Below are positions 36,612-44,431 of a DNA stretch of 64,000 bases, piece by piece (the stretch's first letter is position 1; every line of letters starts with the position of its first letter). The notes beneath the pieces were generated by a model. It had not been told where the DNA came from and made no database searches. It saw nothing but the letters and a program-made list of their open reading frames with translations. The position numbers and the translations under genes are program-made. Source of the DNA: Streptacidiphilus rugosus AM-16 (lineage in GTDB: Bacteria > Actinomycetota > Actinomycetes > Streptomycetales > Streptomycetaceae); contig NZ_JQMJ01000004.1 in assembly GCF_000744655.1 (NCBI RefSeq), positions 1,550,001-1,614,000 of the forward strand, in the 5' to 3' direction.

Positions 36612-37526
36612 ATGCCGGACACCACGCGACCGCTCGCCGGCCAGGTGGCCCTCGTCGCGGGAGGAACCCGGGGCGGCGGGCGCGGGGTCGCGGTCGAGCT
36701 CGGGGCCGCGGGGGCGACCGTCTACGTCACCGGACGGAGCAGCGCCGCCTCCGGCGGGTCGGAGATGGCGCGGCCGGAGACCGTGGAGGAGACCGCCGCG
36801 CTGGTCACCGCGGCGGGCGGGGTGGGGATCGCCGTCCGGGTCGACCACTCCCGCCCGGAGGAGGTGCGCGCGCTGGTCGAGCGGATCCGCGCGGACCACG
36901 GCGGTCGGCTGGACGTCCTGGTCAACGGCGTCTGGGGCGGAGACCCGCTCACCGACTGGGAGCACCCGCTGTGGGAACAGGACCTCGACACGGGCCTGCG
37001 GCTGCTGCACCAGGCCGTCGAGACCCACATCGTCACCAGCCGCTACGCGCTGCCGCTGCTGGTGGACGGGGGCCGGGGTCTGGTCGTGGAGGTGACCGAC
37101 GGCAACACCGCCCGCTACCGCGGCTCCTTCTTCTACGACCTCGCCAAGTCCTCCGTGATCCGCCTCGCCGTCGGCCAGGCGGCCGAGCTGCGGCCGCACG
37201 GCGTCGCCGCCGTCGCACTGACCCCCGGCTTCCTGCGCTCCGAGGCGGTGCTGGACCACTTCGGGGTCACCGAGGCGACCTGGCGCGACGGCGTGGCCCA
37301 GGACGAACACTTCGCCTTCTCGGAGACGCCCGCGTTCCTCGGCCGCGCGGTCGTGGCACTGGCGGCCGACCCGCAGGTGCTCCGCCGTTCCGGACGAGCC
37401 CTGTCCACCTGGGAGCTGGCCAGGGAGTTCGGCTTCACCGACGCCGACGGCAGCCGCCCTGACTGGGGCGCGCACTGGGCCGAAGCCCTCGAGACCGAGC
37501 ACGGCCCGCTGGGCGATCCGCTCTAG
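36612..37526 (+). CDS. SDR family oxidoreductase
   Basis: A 304-aa short-chain dehydrogenase using NAD(P). The nucleotide-binding glycines are GGTRGGGRG rather than the classical TGxxxGIG, and the catalytic pair is YxxxK in FFYDLAKSS. VLVNGVWGGDPL occupies the NNAG position. The C-terminus extends beyond a typical SDR by about 40 residues. AAGGAG lies 7 nt before the ATG. Substrate unknown. Confidence 0.88.
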   Translation: MPDTTRPLAGQVALVAGGTRGGGRGVAVELGAAGATVYVTGRSSAASGGSEMARPETVEETAALVTAAGGVGIAVRVDHSRPEEVRALVERIRADHGGRLDVLVNGVWGGDPLTDWEHPLWEQDLDTGLRLLHQAVETHIVTSRYALPLLVDGGRGLVVEVTDGNTARYRGSFFYDLAKSSVIRLAVGQAAELRPHGVAAVALTPGFLRSEAVLDHFGVTEATWRDGVAQDEHFAFSETPAFLGRAVVALAADPQVLRRSGRALSTWELAREFGFTDADGSRPDWGAHWAEALETEHGPLGDPL

Positions 37527-37645
37527 CCCCGGCCCCGCACCGGGTGCCGCGGGCCGGCCCCGAGGTTTCCGCCGGTCGGGCCCGACCCTCCGACGGACGG
37601 CGCCGACCGCCGAGTCCCAGCCGCCGGATGCGCAGCGGGCGGGCG

Positions 37646-37837
37646 TCAGCCCGAGCAGGCACCGCGTTGGGACTGCTGCCAGGCGCAGCGCGGGCAGAGG
37701 GGGAGGCCGGGGGTGTCGGCGGCGTACTCCGTCGGTTCCTGGCAGAGCACGCACGCGGCCACGGCCTCTCCCGGCGCGGCGGGGCGGCACTCGACAGGGG
37801 CCGGCGGCGGGCAGGAGTCGCCCTGGTCCGGCATCAT
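37646..37837 (-). CDS. Small Cys-rich zinc-ribbon-like protein
   Basis: 63 aa with two CxxC pairs (CVLC and CPRC) that could form a zinc ribbon, plus further Cys at both ends. It starts 2 nt after the stop codon of the upstream membrane-anchored protein, so translation is coupled. No named family recognised. Confidence 0.65.
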   Translation of the reverse strand: MMPDQGDSCPPPAPVECRPAAPGEAVAACVLCQEPTEYAADTPGLPLCPRCAWQQSQRGACSG

Positions 37838-37839
37838 GC

Positions 37840-38553
37840 TCAGCTGTTCCAGATCTCGTCGTCGGCCAGCTGGGCCGACAGGTACCAGACCGGCGTGGCC
37901 AGGTCCGCCGTCGGCTGCACCGCGCCACTGGCGTAGGCGGCCTGGACGACCGTCACGAAGCGGCCGACCTGCTCGATCCTGGACTGCGCCGAGGCCTCGG
38001 CCGCGGTGACGCCGGGGAGCGCGTCGCCCGGCTCGTGGAAGACGGCGGAGCCGGCCGGGGACAACTGCGGCTTGGCCCGCTTGGCCGTCGCCGCGTCCGG
38101 ATAGACCAGCACGGTGACCGAGGCGACGAGACTGCGGTCGGTGCTCACGTACGAGGCCGTCAGGTAGTTCTGGCACGCGGCCGTCGCGCTCCGCGGCACC
38201 GCCGACGCGAGCGCGTCCGTGCAGCTGAGCCCGGTCGCGATCGCGTAGCGGGTCGCTTGAAGGGCGGTCGGGTTGGTGGAGGTCACCGGCACGTCGGCCG
38301 TGGCCGGCAGCACGGTCTGGGCCATCTCCAGCAAAGAGGACGGTGCCGCCTCGGACTGACCGGCGCCCTCCGGCGCCGCGACGGAGTCCTGGGACAGGTC
38401 GCCGGCGGCGCTCACGGTACTGGTGCCGCCGCCCGCGTAGTGGACCTCCGCCCAGGTCGCGACCGCCGCGGACACCGCGAGCGCGCCGAGCAGCGCGACG
38501 GTGCGGGAGCGACGCGGCCGGTGTGCGGGGGTCGGCTCTCCGCTGGTCGTCAT
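37840..38553 (-). CDS. Membrane-anchored extracytoplasmic hypothetical protein
   Basis: 237 aa, not recognised. A charged N-terminus (HRPRRSR) precedes one hydrophobic helix (about 18-36), after which the Ala/Ser/Thr-rich body would be outside the cell. Two Cys residues (SCTDAL and ACQNYL) could form a disulphide. It forms a two-gene unit with the 63-aa Cys-rich protein and is divergent from bioB. Confidence 0.7.
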   Translation of the reverse strand: MTTSGEPTPAHRPRRSRTVALLGALAVSAAVATWAEVHYAGGGTSTVSAAGDLSQDSVAAPEGAGQSEAAPSSLLEMAQTVLPATADVPVTSTNPTALQATRYAIATGLSCTDALASAVPRSATAACQNYLTASYVSTDRSLVASVTVLVYPDAATAKRAKPQLSPAGSAVFHEPGDALPGVTAAEASAQSRIEQVGRFVTVVQAAYASGAVQPTADLATPVWYLSAQLADDEIWNS

Positions 38554-38738
38554 GGTGCAGAGTGTAGGGCGCGGACCTGCCGCCGAACGAGTGGGGTGAT
38601 CTCCGGGAGCGCGGCCCTGACATGGGACGATTCCGCCCCGAGTTGGAAGATCTATGACAACACGACCAGCTCTGTGTGAGATGTTCTATGCAGTTCCGCA
38701 CTGGCGGCCCTCGATCCCGGCAGGGCAGGATCGCCCTC

Positions 38739-39809
38739 ATGGATCTGCTCGACACCCTCGTGACCAAGGCGCTCGACCGCGAACTGCCCACCCGTGAGGA
38801 GGCACTGGCCGTCCTCGCGACCACCGACGACGAGCTGCTCGACGTCGTCGCCGCCGCGGGCCGGGTACGGCGCGCCTTCTTCGGTCGCCGCGTGAAGCTC
38901 AACTACCTGGTCAACCTCAAGAGCGGCCTCTGCCCCGAGGACTGCTCCTACTGCTCACAGCGACTGGGCTCGAAGGCCGAGATCCTCAAGTACACCTGGC
39001 TCAAGCCGGACCAGGCCGCCGCCGCGGCGAAGGCCGGCGTGGCGGGCGGCGCGAAGCGCGTCTGCCTGGTGGCCAGCGGACGCGGGCCGACGGACAAGGA
39101 CGTGGACCGGGTCGCCGACACCATCGCGGCGATCAAGGAGGAGAACGAGCAGGTCGAGATCTGCGCCTGCCTCGGCCTCCTCTCCGACGGCCAGGCCGAC
39201 CGCCTGCGCGACGCCGGTGTGCACGCCTACAACCACAACCTCAACACCTCCGAGTCCACCTACGAGGACATCTGCTCCACGCACGACTTCGCGGACCGCG
39301 TCGACACCGTGCAGAAGGCGCAGGCCGCGGGCCTGTCCGCCTGCTCGGGTCTGATCGCGGGCATGGGCGAGAGCGACAACGACCTGGTCGACGTCGTCTT
39401 CGCGCTGCGCGAGCTGGGCTCCGACTCGGTGCCGGTCAACTTCCTGATCCCGTTCGAGGGCACCCCGCTGGCCAAGGAGTGGAACCTCACCCCGCAGCGC
39501 TGCCTGCGCATCCTCGCGATGGTCAGGTTCTGCTTTCCCGACATGGAGGTCCGCATCGCCGGTGGCCGCGAGGTGCACCTGCGGACGCTGCAGCCGCTGG
39601 CGCTGCACCTGGCCAACTCGATCTTCCTGGGCGACTACCTGACCAGCGAGGGCCAGGCCGGACAGGCCGACCTCGACATGATCGCCGACGCGGGCTTCGT
39701 CATCGAGGGCTCGGACGAGGCCACGCTGCCGCGCGACCGCGACCGCGAGCACGCCGCCACGGCCGTCCGCCGCCGCGGCGCCGGCACGGACCTGCCGCCG
39801 AACGCGTGA
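38739..39809 (+). CDS. bioB: Biotin synthase
   Basis: A 356-aa radical SAM enzyme inserting sulphur into dethiobiotin. The 4Fe-4S motif is CPEDCSYC near residues 64-71. YNHNLNTSE and [11 protein letters not shown] (2Fe-2S Arg ligand region) are intact. The ATG at 38739 has CAGGA upstream and agrees with actinobacterial homologues (MDLLxTLV). Its stop codon overlaps the bioA start in a GTGA junction. Confidence 0.96.
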   Translation: MDLLDTLVTKALDRELPTREEALAVLATTDDELLDVVAAAGRVRRAFFGRRVKLNYLVNLKSGLCPEDCSYCSQRLGSKAEILKYTWLKPDQAAAAAKAGVAGGAKRVCLVASGRGPTDKDVDRVADTIAAIKEENEQVEICACLGLLSDGQADRLRDAGVHAYNHNLNTSESTYEDICSTHDFADRVDTVQKAQAAGLSACSGLIAGMGESDNDLVDVVFALRELGSDSVPVNFLIPFEGTPLAKEWNLTPQRCLRILAMVRFCFPDMEVRIAGGREVHLRTLQPLALHLANSIFLGDYLTSEGQAGQADLDMIADAGFVIEGSDEATLPRDRDREHAATAVRRRGAGTDLPPNA

Positions 39810-41098
39810 ACACCGAGGAACTGCTGTCGCTCGACCGTGCCCACGTCTGGCACCCCTACGGGGCGATGCCGGGCGCGGCCGAGCCCTACCCCGTGGCCTC
39901 GGCCAAGGGCGTCCGGCTGCGGATGGCCCGGCCGGTCGAGGGCAGGGACGAGCTGATCGACGGCATGTCGTCGTGGTGGTCGGCGATCCACGGCTACGGC
40001 CACCCGGTGCTGGACGAGGCGGTCCGCGAGCAGCTCGGGCGGATGAGCCACGTGATGTTCGGCGGGCTCACCCACGAGCCCGCCGTCCGGCTGGCGGCGA
40101 AGCTGGTCGAGCTGACGCCGGAGCCGCTGCAGCACGTGTTCCTGGCGGACTCGGGCTCGGTCTCGGTCGAGGTCGCCGCCAAGATGTGCCTGCAGTACTG
40201 GCGTTCGCAGGGCCGACCGGAGAAGCACCGGCTGCTGACCTGGCGCGGCGGCTACCACGGCGACACCTTCCACCCGATGTCGGTCTGCGATCCCGAGGGC
40301 GGTATGCACCAGCTCTGGAGCGGCGTGCTGCCGCGCCAGATCTTCGCGGACGCGCCGCCGGACGGCTTCGACGCCCCGCTGGACCCTGCCTACCTCGCCC
40401 AGCTGGACGAGCTGCTGTCACGTCACGCCGGGGAGGCGGCGGCCGTGATCGTCGAACCGGTCGTGCAGGGGGCGGGCGGGATGAGGTTCCACTCCCCCGC
40501 GTACCTCCAGGCGCTGCGCGAACTCTGCGACACGCACGACGTGCTGCTGGTCTTCGACGAGATCGCCACCGGCTTCGGCCGCACCGGCGCGCTCTTCGCC
40601 GCCGACCATGCGGGCGTCTCCCCGGACGTGATGTGCGTCGGCAAGGCGCTCACCGGCGGCTATCTGACCTTGGCCGCGGCACTCTGCACGACCCGGGTGG
40701 CCGAGGGGATCAGCCGCGGCGAGGTGCCGGTGCTCGCGCACGGGCCGACCTTCATGGGCAACCCGCTGGCGACGGCGGTCGCGAACGCCTCGATCGAGCT
40801 GCTGCTGGCGCAGGACTGGCAGCAGGAGGTCAAGCGGATCTCGGCCGGCCTGTCCGCCGGTCTGGCGCCGGCGGCCGAGCTGCCGGGCGTGCGCGAGGTG
40901 CGGGTGCTGGGCGCGATCGGCGTGGTGCAGCTCGACCACGAGGTCGACATGCGCGCCGCGACCGCCGCCGCCGCACGGGAGGGCGTCTGGCTGCGCCCGT
41001 TCCGCGACCTCGTCTACACCATGCCGCCGTACGTCACCGGCGACGCCGACCTGGCCGCCCTCTGCGCGGGCGTCCGCGCGGCGGCCCAGGCCGGCTGA
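39806..41098 (+). CDS. bioA: Adenosylmethionine-8-amino-7-oxononanoate aminotransferase
   Basis: A 430-aa PLP enzyme that uses S-adenosylmethionine as amino donor to make 7,8-diaminononanoate. Features include [37 protein letters not shown] and the PLP Lys in GKALTGGYL near 281. The GTG start at 39806 overlaps the bioB stop by 4 bp. It is followed by bioD after 42 bp. Confidence 0.95.
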   Translation: MNTEELLSLDRAHVWHPYGAMPGAAEPYPVASAKGVRLRMARPVEGRDELIDGMSSWWSAIHGYGHPVLDEAVREQLGRMSHVMFGGLTHEPAVRLAAKLVELTPEPLQHVFLADSGSVSVEVAAKMCLQYWRSQGRPEKHRLLTWRGGYHGDTFHPMSVCDPEGGMHQLWSGVLPRQIFADAPPDGFDAPLDPAYLAQLDELLSRHAGEAAAVIVEPVVQGAGGMRFHSPAYLQALRELCDTHDVLLVFDEIATGFGRTGALFAADHAGVSPDVMCVGKALTGGYLTLAAALCTTRVAEGISRGEVPVLAHGPTFMGNPLATAVANASIELLLAQDWQQEVKRISAGLSAGLAPAAELPGVREVRVLGAIGVVQLDHEVDMRAATAAAAREGVWLRPFRDLVYTMPPYVTGDADLAALCAGVRAAAQAG

Positions 41099-41140
41099 CG
41101 CGCTGACCGGCCCCTTCCACCTCAGGAGAACCCCACCGTC

Positions 41141-41863
41141 GTGAGCACCATCCTTCTCGTCACCGGCACCGGCACCGAGATCGGCAAGACCGTCACCACC
41201 GCCGCCGTCGCCGCCCTCGCCCGCGCGGCGGGGCGCAGCGTCGCGGTGCTGAAGCCCGCGCAGACCGGGATGGCGCCGGGCGAGCCGGGCGACCTGAGCG
41301 AGGTGCTGCGGCTGGCGGGCGAGGTGACCGTCAGCGAGCTGGGCCGCTTCCCCGAGCCGCTGGCCCCGGCGACCGCCGCCGCGCGCAGCGGACTGCCGCC
41401 GGTGACGCCGCGTCAGACCGCCGCGGAGGCGGCCCGGCTGGCCGAAGGCCACGACCTGGTGCTGGTCGAGGGCGCGGGCGGGCTGCTGGTCCGCTTCGAC
41501 GCCGCGGGCACGACCCTCGCCGACGTCCCCGCCGAGCTCGCCGCGCTCGGGCACCGGGCGGAGGCGCTGGTCGTGGTCACGGCCGGGCTGGGCACGCTGA
41601 ACACCGCCGCGCTGACGGCCGAGGCGCTGCGGGCCCGGTCGGTGCCGCTGCACGGCCTGGTCATCGGCGGCTGGCCGGAGGCACCCGACCTCGCCATGCG
41701 CTGCAACCTCGACGACCTCCCGGTGGTCGCGGACGCCCCGCTGCTCGGCGCGCTGCCGGAGAACTGCGCGGGTCCGGGCGTCACCGCCGACGCCTTCCTG
41801 CCCGTCGCCCGCGCCTCGCTCGCCCCCGCGCTGGGCGGCGTCTGGACCCGCCCGGAGGCCTGA
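41141..41863 (+). CDS. bioD: Dethiobiotin synthetase
   Basis: A 240-aa P-loop enzyme closing the ureido ring with CO2 and ATP. The P-loop GTGTEIGKT spans residues 9-17 and EGAGGLLV follows. The GTG at 41141 has CAGGAGAA about 11 nt upstream. It ends the bioBAD operon; bioF is encoded separately at 35293-36456, so the late biotin pathway is complete within the window. Confidence 0.95.
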   Translation: MSTILLVTGTGTEIGKTVTTAAVAALARAAGRSVAVLKPAQTGMAPGEPGDLSEVLRLAGEVTVSELGRFPEPLAPATAAARSGLPPVTPRQTAAEAARLAEGHDLVLVEGAGGLLVRFDAAGTTLADVPAELAALGHRAEALVVVTAGLGTLNTAALTAEALRARSVPLHGLVIGGWPEAPDLAMRCNLDDLPVVADAPLLGALPENCAGPGVTADAFLPVARASLAPALGGVWTRPEA

Positions 41864-41937
41864 GACCGCGTCGATCACGGTCCGTGCCGCGCCGGTTCGG
41901 AGAGCTGGATGCGGCACACCGTCGTGACGGGTGCGGC

Positions 41938-42290
41938 CGGGCACGGCACCGGGCGGACCGAGGTTGATCACGTCCGTTCGAAGACGTGGTCGAGAACGGG
42001 GCCGCTACCGCGCGGACCGGCGCCCCACGGTCGGAATCGGTCGCAGCCAACCGGCCCGACGGCTTCGGGCGGACCGCCGCCGGAGGTGTGCGCACCGAGG
42101 AAACGGTCGGCCGTGGGCGCGGTGCGGTACCCACTGGACCGAGACGGTCAGCACCGGTCGCGGACCGCGGGCCCGACGGCCTCGGGCGGACCGCAGTCGA
42201 CGGCGACCGTTCCCAGGATGCGATCCACCGTGGGCGCGGTGCGGCACCGACCGGACCTGCCCGATCGGAACCGGTCACGGACGAGCGGCG
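41938..42290. repeat. 117-bp tandem repeat (about 2.5 units) after bioD
   Basis: The block GGCCCGACGG-(C/T)-TTCGGGCGGACCGC recurs at 42053 and 42170 and CCGTGGGCGCGGTGCGG at 42111 and 42228, in both cases 117 bp apart. A third partial unit follows. 117 is a multiple of three, so two frames on opposite strands show 39-residue repeats, but neither has a ribosome site or a recognisable fold. I treat it as a decayed tandem duplication filling the 476-bp gap before the Roadblock locus B. Confidence 0.7.
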
Positions 42291-42339
42291 ACCGGTCGCC
42301 CGGCCGGGTGCCCGAAGCCCGCGGTCGACAGGCAGCGGA

Positions 42340-42939
42340 TCAGAGCAGTCGGAGCCGTTCCAGGACCAGTTGCAGGGTGCTCAGCGGCACCGACAGCGCC
42401 GGCTCCGGACGCGGGGAGTCCCCGTCGCCGCGTGCACGTCGCGGCAGTCGGGAGCGGCCGGTGGTCTGCGCGCGTGGCGGCTCCGCCATGAGCAGTCGGG
42501 GGAGGTCGAGGGCGAGGCTGCGCAGCCCCATCGCGGCGAGCGCCAGGTTCGCGGTGGAGCGGGCCAGAGTCAGTTGGATGTAGGCCCATTCGCCGCCGGG
42601 CAGGGGGGCGGTGCGCAGCAGGGAGAGGTCGAGGAGGCCGGTGACGACCAGTTCCTCGGGAGTCTCGCTCTCCTGCCCGAGACGGCGGGCCATGACGATC
42701 GGCGCGCGGCCGCTGCGCCGGGCGAGGTCGGGGTCGACGTCGGGAAGTTCGGCCCAGGCGAGCGGGTCGGGCCGCCCGAGCTCACCGATGGCCACCGCGC
42801 GGGCGCCGGGCAGCCGAAGCGCCCGCTGGAGCGCATGGGCCACGGAACCGACCGGCCCCGTGTCCTCCGGGAAGGCGCCGCGGAGCACCACGGCCCCGGG
42901 CAGCGCGGAGCTCGGCGTGGCGGCCTCGGCTGGGGTCAC
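42340..42939 (-). CDS. Divergent Roadblock-like partner protein (copy B)
   Basis: A 199-aa homologue of the protein at 4673-5200. The alignment with its Roadblock neighbour is clear in EELVVTGLLDLSLLRTAPLPGGEWAYIQLTLARSTANLALAAMGLRSL. It has an Arg/Pro-rich insert and the same leucine-rich end (SVPLSTLQLVLERLRLL). The GTG start at 42939 has GGAGACAGGA upstream. It lies 85 bp downstream of the canonical Roadblock gene, in the same order as locus A. Confidence 0.75.
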   Translation of the reverse strand: MTPAEAATPSSALPGAVVLRGAFPEDTGPVGSVAHALQRALRLPGARAVAIGELGRPDPLAWAELPDVDPDLARRSGRAPIVMARRLGQESETPEELVVTGLLDLSLLRTAPLPGGEWAYIQLTLARSTANLALAAMGLRSLALDLPRLLMAEPPRAQTTGRSRLPRRARGDGDSPRPEPALSVPLSTLQLVLERLRLL

Positions 42940-43024
42940 TGGTCCTGTCTCCGGTGCGACGGGCGACGGCCCGGGGCGGCTGGGTCTGGTCCAGGGGGCC
43001 GCCCCGGCACGGGTTGGTGGTCCG

Positions 43025-43399
43025 TCAGAGCATGAGCGTGTCCTCGATCTGCCGCAGGCGCATGCGCGCCATCGCGAGGTTCGCCCGCTTCCGGTCGAGC
43101 GCCAGGTAGATGAAGTGGCCGTCGCCGCCCTTGCCGGTCAGCGGGCGGATCAGGTGGTACTGGTTGGAGAGGGTGATCAGGATGTCCTCGATCCCCTCGT
43201 GGTGGAGGTTCAACATCTCCAGCGTGCGCATCTTCGCGCGGACGACCTCGGTGTTCCCCGCCGAGGCGACGGTGAGGTCGAGCTCCGGGCTGCTGCCCAG
43301 CACGCCGAGGGCCATCCCGCTGGTGTAGTCCACGAGAGCGGTGCCGATGGCACCCTCGATCGCCATTGCTTCCTTGAGTGCTACGTCCATAGAAGGCAT
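43025..43399 (-). CDS. Roadblock/LC7 domain protein (copy B)
   Basis: A 124-aa Roadblock protein very similar to copy A over its whole length (AIEGAIGTALVDYTSGMALG, TLEMLNLHHEGIEDILITLSNQYHLIRPL, LALDRKRANLAMARMRLRQIEDTL). No GTPase or conservon kinase is next to it; the flanking genes are bioD (across the tandem repeat) and a divergent ABC exporter. The ATG at 43399 aligns with the internal ATG at 5591 of copy A. Confidence 0.88.
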   Translation of the reverse strand: MPSMDVALKEAMAIEGAIGTALVDYTSGMALGVLGSSPELDLTVASAGNTEVVRAKMRTLEMLNLHHEGIEDILITLSNQYHLIRPLTGKGGDGHFIYLALDRKRANLAMARMRLRQIEDTLML

Positions 43400-43474
43400 G
43401 TCCGGGACCCTAGGCGTTATGGCTCGGTGTACGCCCCGCATGATCGAAGGCAGTCGGTAGTGACCACCTTCTGA

Positions 43475-43495
43475 TCATATGTTTTCGGCATATGC
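43475..43495. promoter_or_regulatory. Twin CATATG motifs upstream of Roadblock locus B
   Basis: Two CATATG hexamers (43476-43481 and 43489-43494) lie 7 bp apart between the Roadblock B gene and the ABC exporter genes. A single CATATG is found at 5681-5686 upstream of Roadblock A. In so GC-rich a genome these are unusual and could mark a shared promoter element or operator. Confidence 0.35.
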
Positions 43496-43637
43496 GGATC
43501 CGAAGACGTTTTCGGGGCAGGGACTGCTCAGGGTCGGGGTCAGCCCTGCGGCGGATGCCGGGCGTCGGAGAGCAGGCCTAGGCTCGGAACGGACCCCGCC
43601 CCGCGGACGGGGATCCGGTTCTGCGGATGGGGGAGAC

Positions 43638-44420
43638 ATGGCGCAGAGGGAGCTCGGGCCTGCCGCCCGGGCGGTCGGGCTCAGCAAGGCCTACGGGAGC
43701 GGCGACACCGCCGTCCTGGCACTGGACCGCGTCGACGTCGAGATCGACAGCGGCCGGTTCACCGCGATCATGGGGCCGTCGGGCTCCGGCAAGTCCACGC
43801 TGATGCACTGCCTGGCCGGGCTCGACCAGGCCACCTCCGGCGAGGTCTGGATCGGCGACACCGAGCTGACCCGGCTCGGCGACAAGCAGCTGACCAGGCT
43901 CCGGCGCGACCGGATCGGCTTCGTCTTCCAGGCCTTCAACCTGCTGCCCACCCTCACCGCGGAGGAGAACATCACCCTCCCCGGCGACATCGCTGGCCGC
44001 AGGGCCGACGAGGCGTGGCTGCAGCAGGTCGTCAAGACTCTCGGCCTCGGGGACCGGCTCGGTCACCGGCCCGCGCAGCTCTCGGGCGGCCAGCAGCAGC
44101 GCGTCGCGGTGGCCCGGGCGCTCGCCGCCAGGCCGCAACTGATCTTCGCCGACGAGCCCACCGGCAATCTCGACTCCCGCTCGGGCGCCGAGGTCCTCGG
44201 CTTCCTGCGGCGCAGCGTCGACGAGCTCGGCCAGACGGTGGTGATGGTCACCCACGACCCGAACGCCGCCTCCTTCGCCGACCTGGTGCTGTTCCTCGCC
44301 GACGGCCGGATCGTGGACCGGCTCGCCTCCCCCACCGCCGACGCCGTCCTGGAACGGATGCGGCGCTTCGACGGCCGACCGGGATCGCCGGGCTCACCGA
44401 GCGCGCCGGTCGCGGACTGA
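43638..44420 (+). CDS. ABC transporter ATP-binding protein (LolD/MacB type)
   Basis: A 260-aa ATPase. Walker A GPSGSGKST (46-54), signature LSGGQQQR near 149 and Walker B LIFADEP near 170 are intact, followed by GNLDSRSG and the switch VMVTHDP. It pairs with the FtsX-type permease 11 bp downstream. GGGGGAGAC precedes the ATG at 43638. Confidence 0.94.
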   Translation: MAQRELGPAARAVGLSKAYGSGDTAVLALDRVDVEIDSGRFTAIMGPSGSGKSTLMHCLAGLDQATSGEVWIGDTELTRLGDKQLTRLRRDRIGFVFQAFNLLPTLTAEENITLPGDIAGRRADEAWLQQVVKTLGLGDRLGHRPAQLSGGQQQRVAVARALAARPQLIFADEPTGNLDSRSGAEVLGFLRRSVDELGQTVVMVTHDPNAASFADLVLFLADGRIVDRLASPTADAVLERMRRFDGRPGSPGSPSAPVAD

Positions 44421-44431
44421 GGGGGCCGGCG

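Noticed and set aside
41781..42278. A 165-codon frame with 39-residue repeats on the - strand
   Set aside because: It exists only because the DNA repeat is a multiple of three, overlaps the bioD end and has no ribosome site. A repeat frame is equally open on the other strand.
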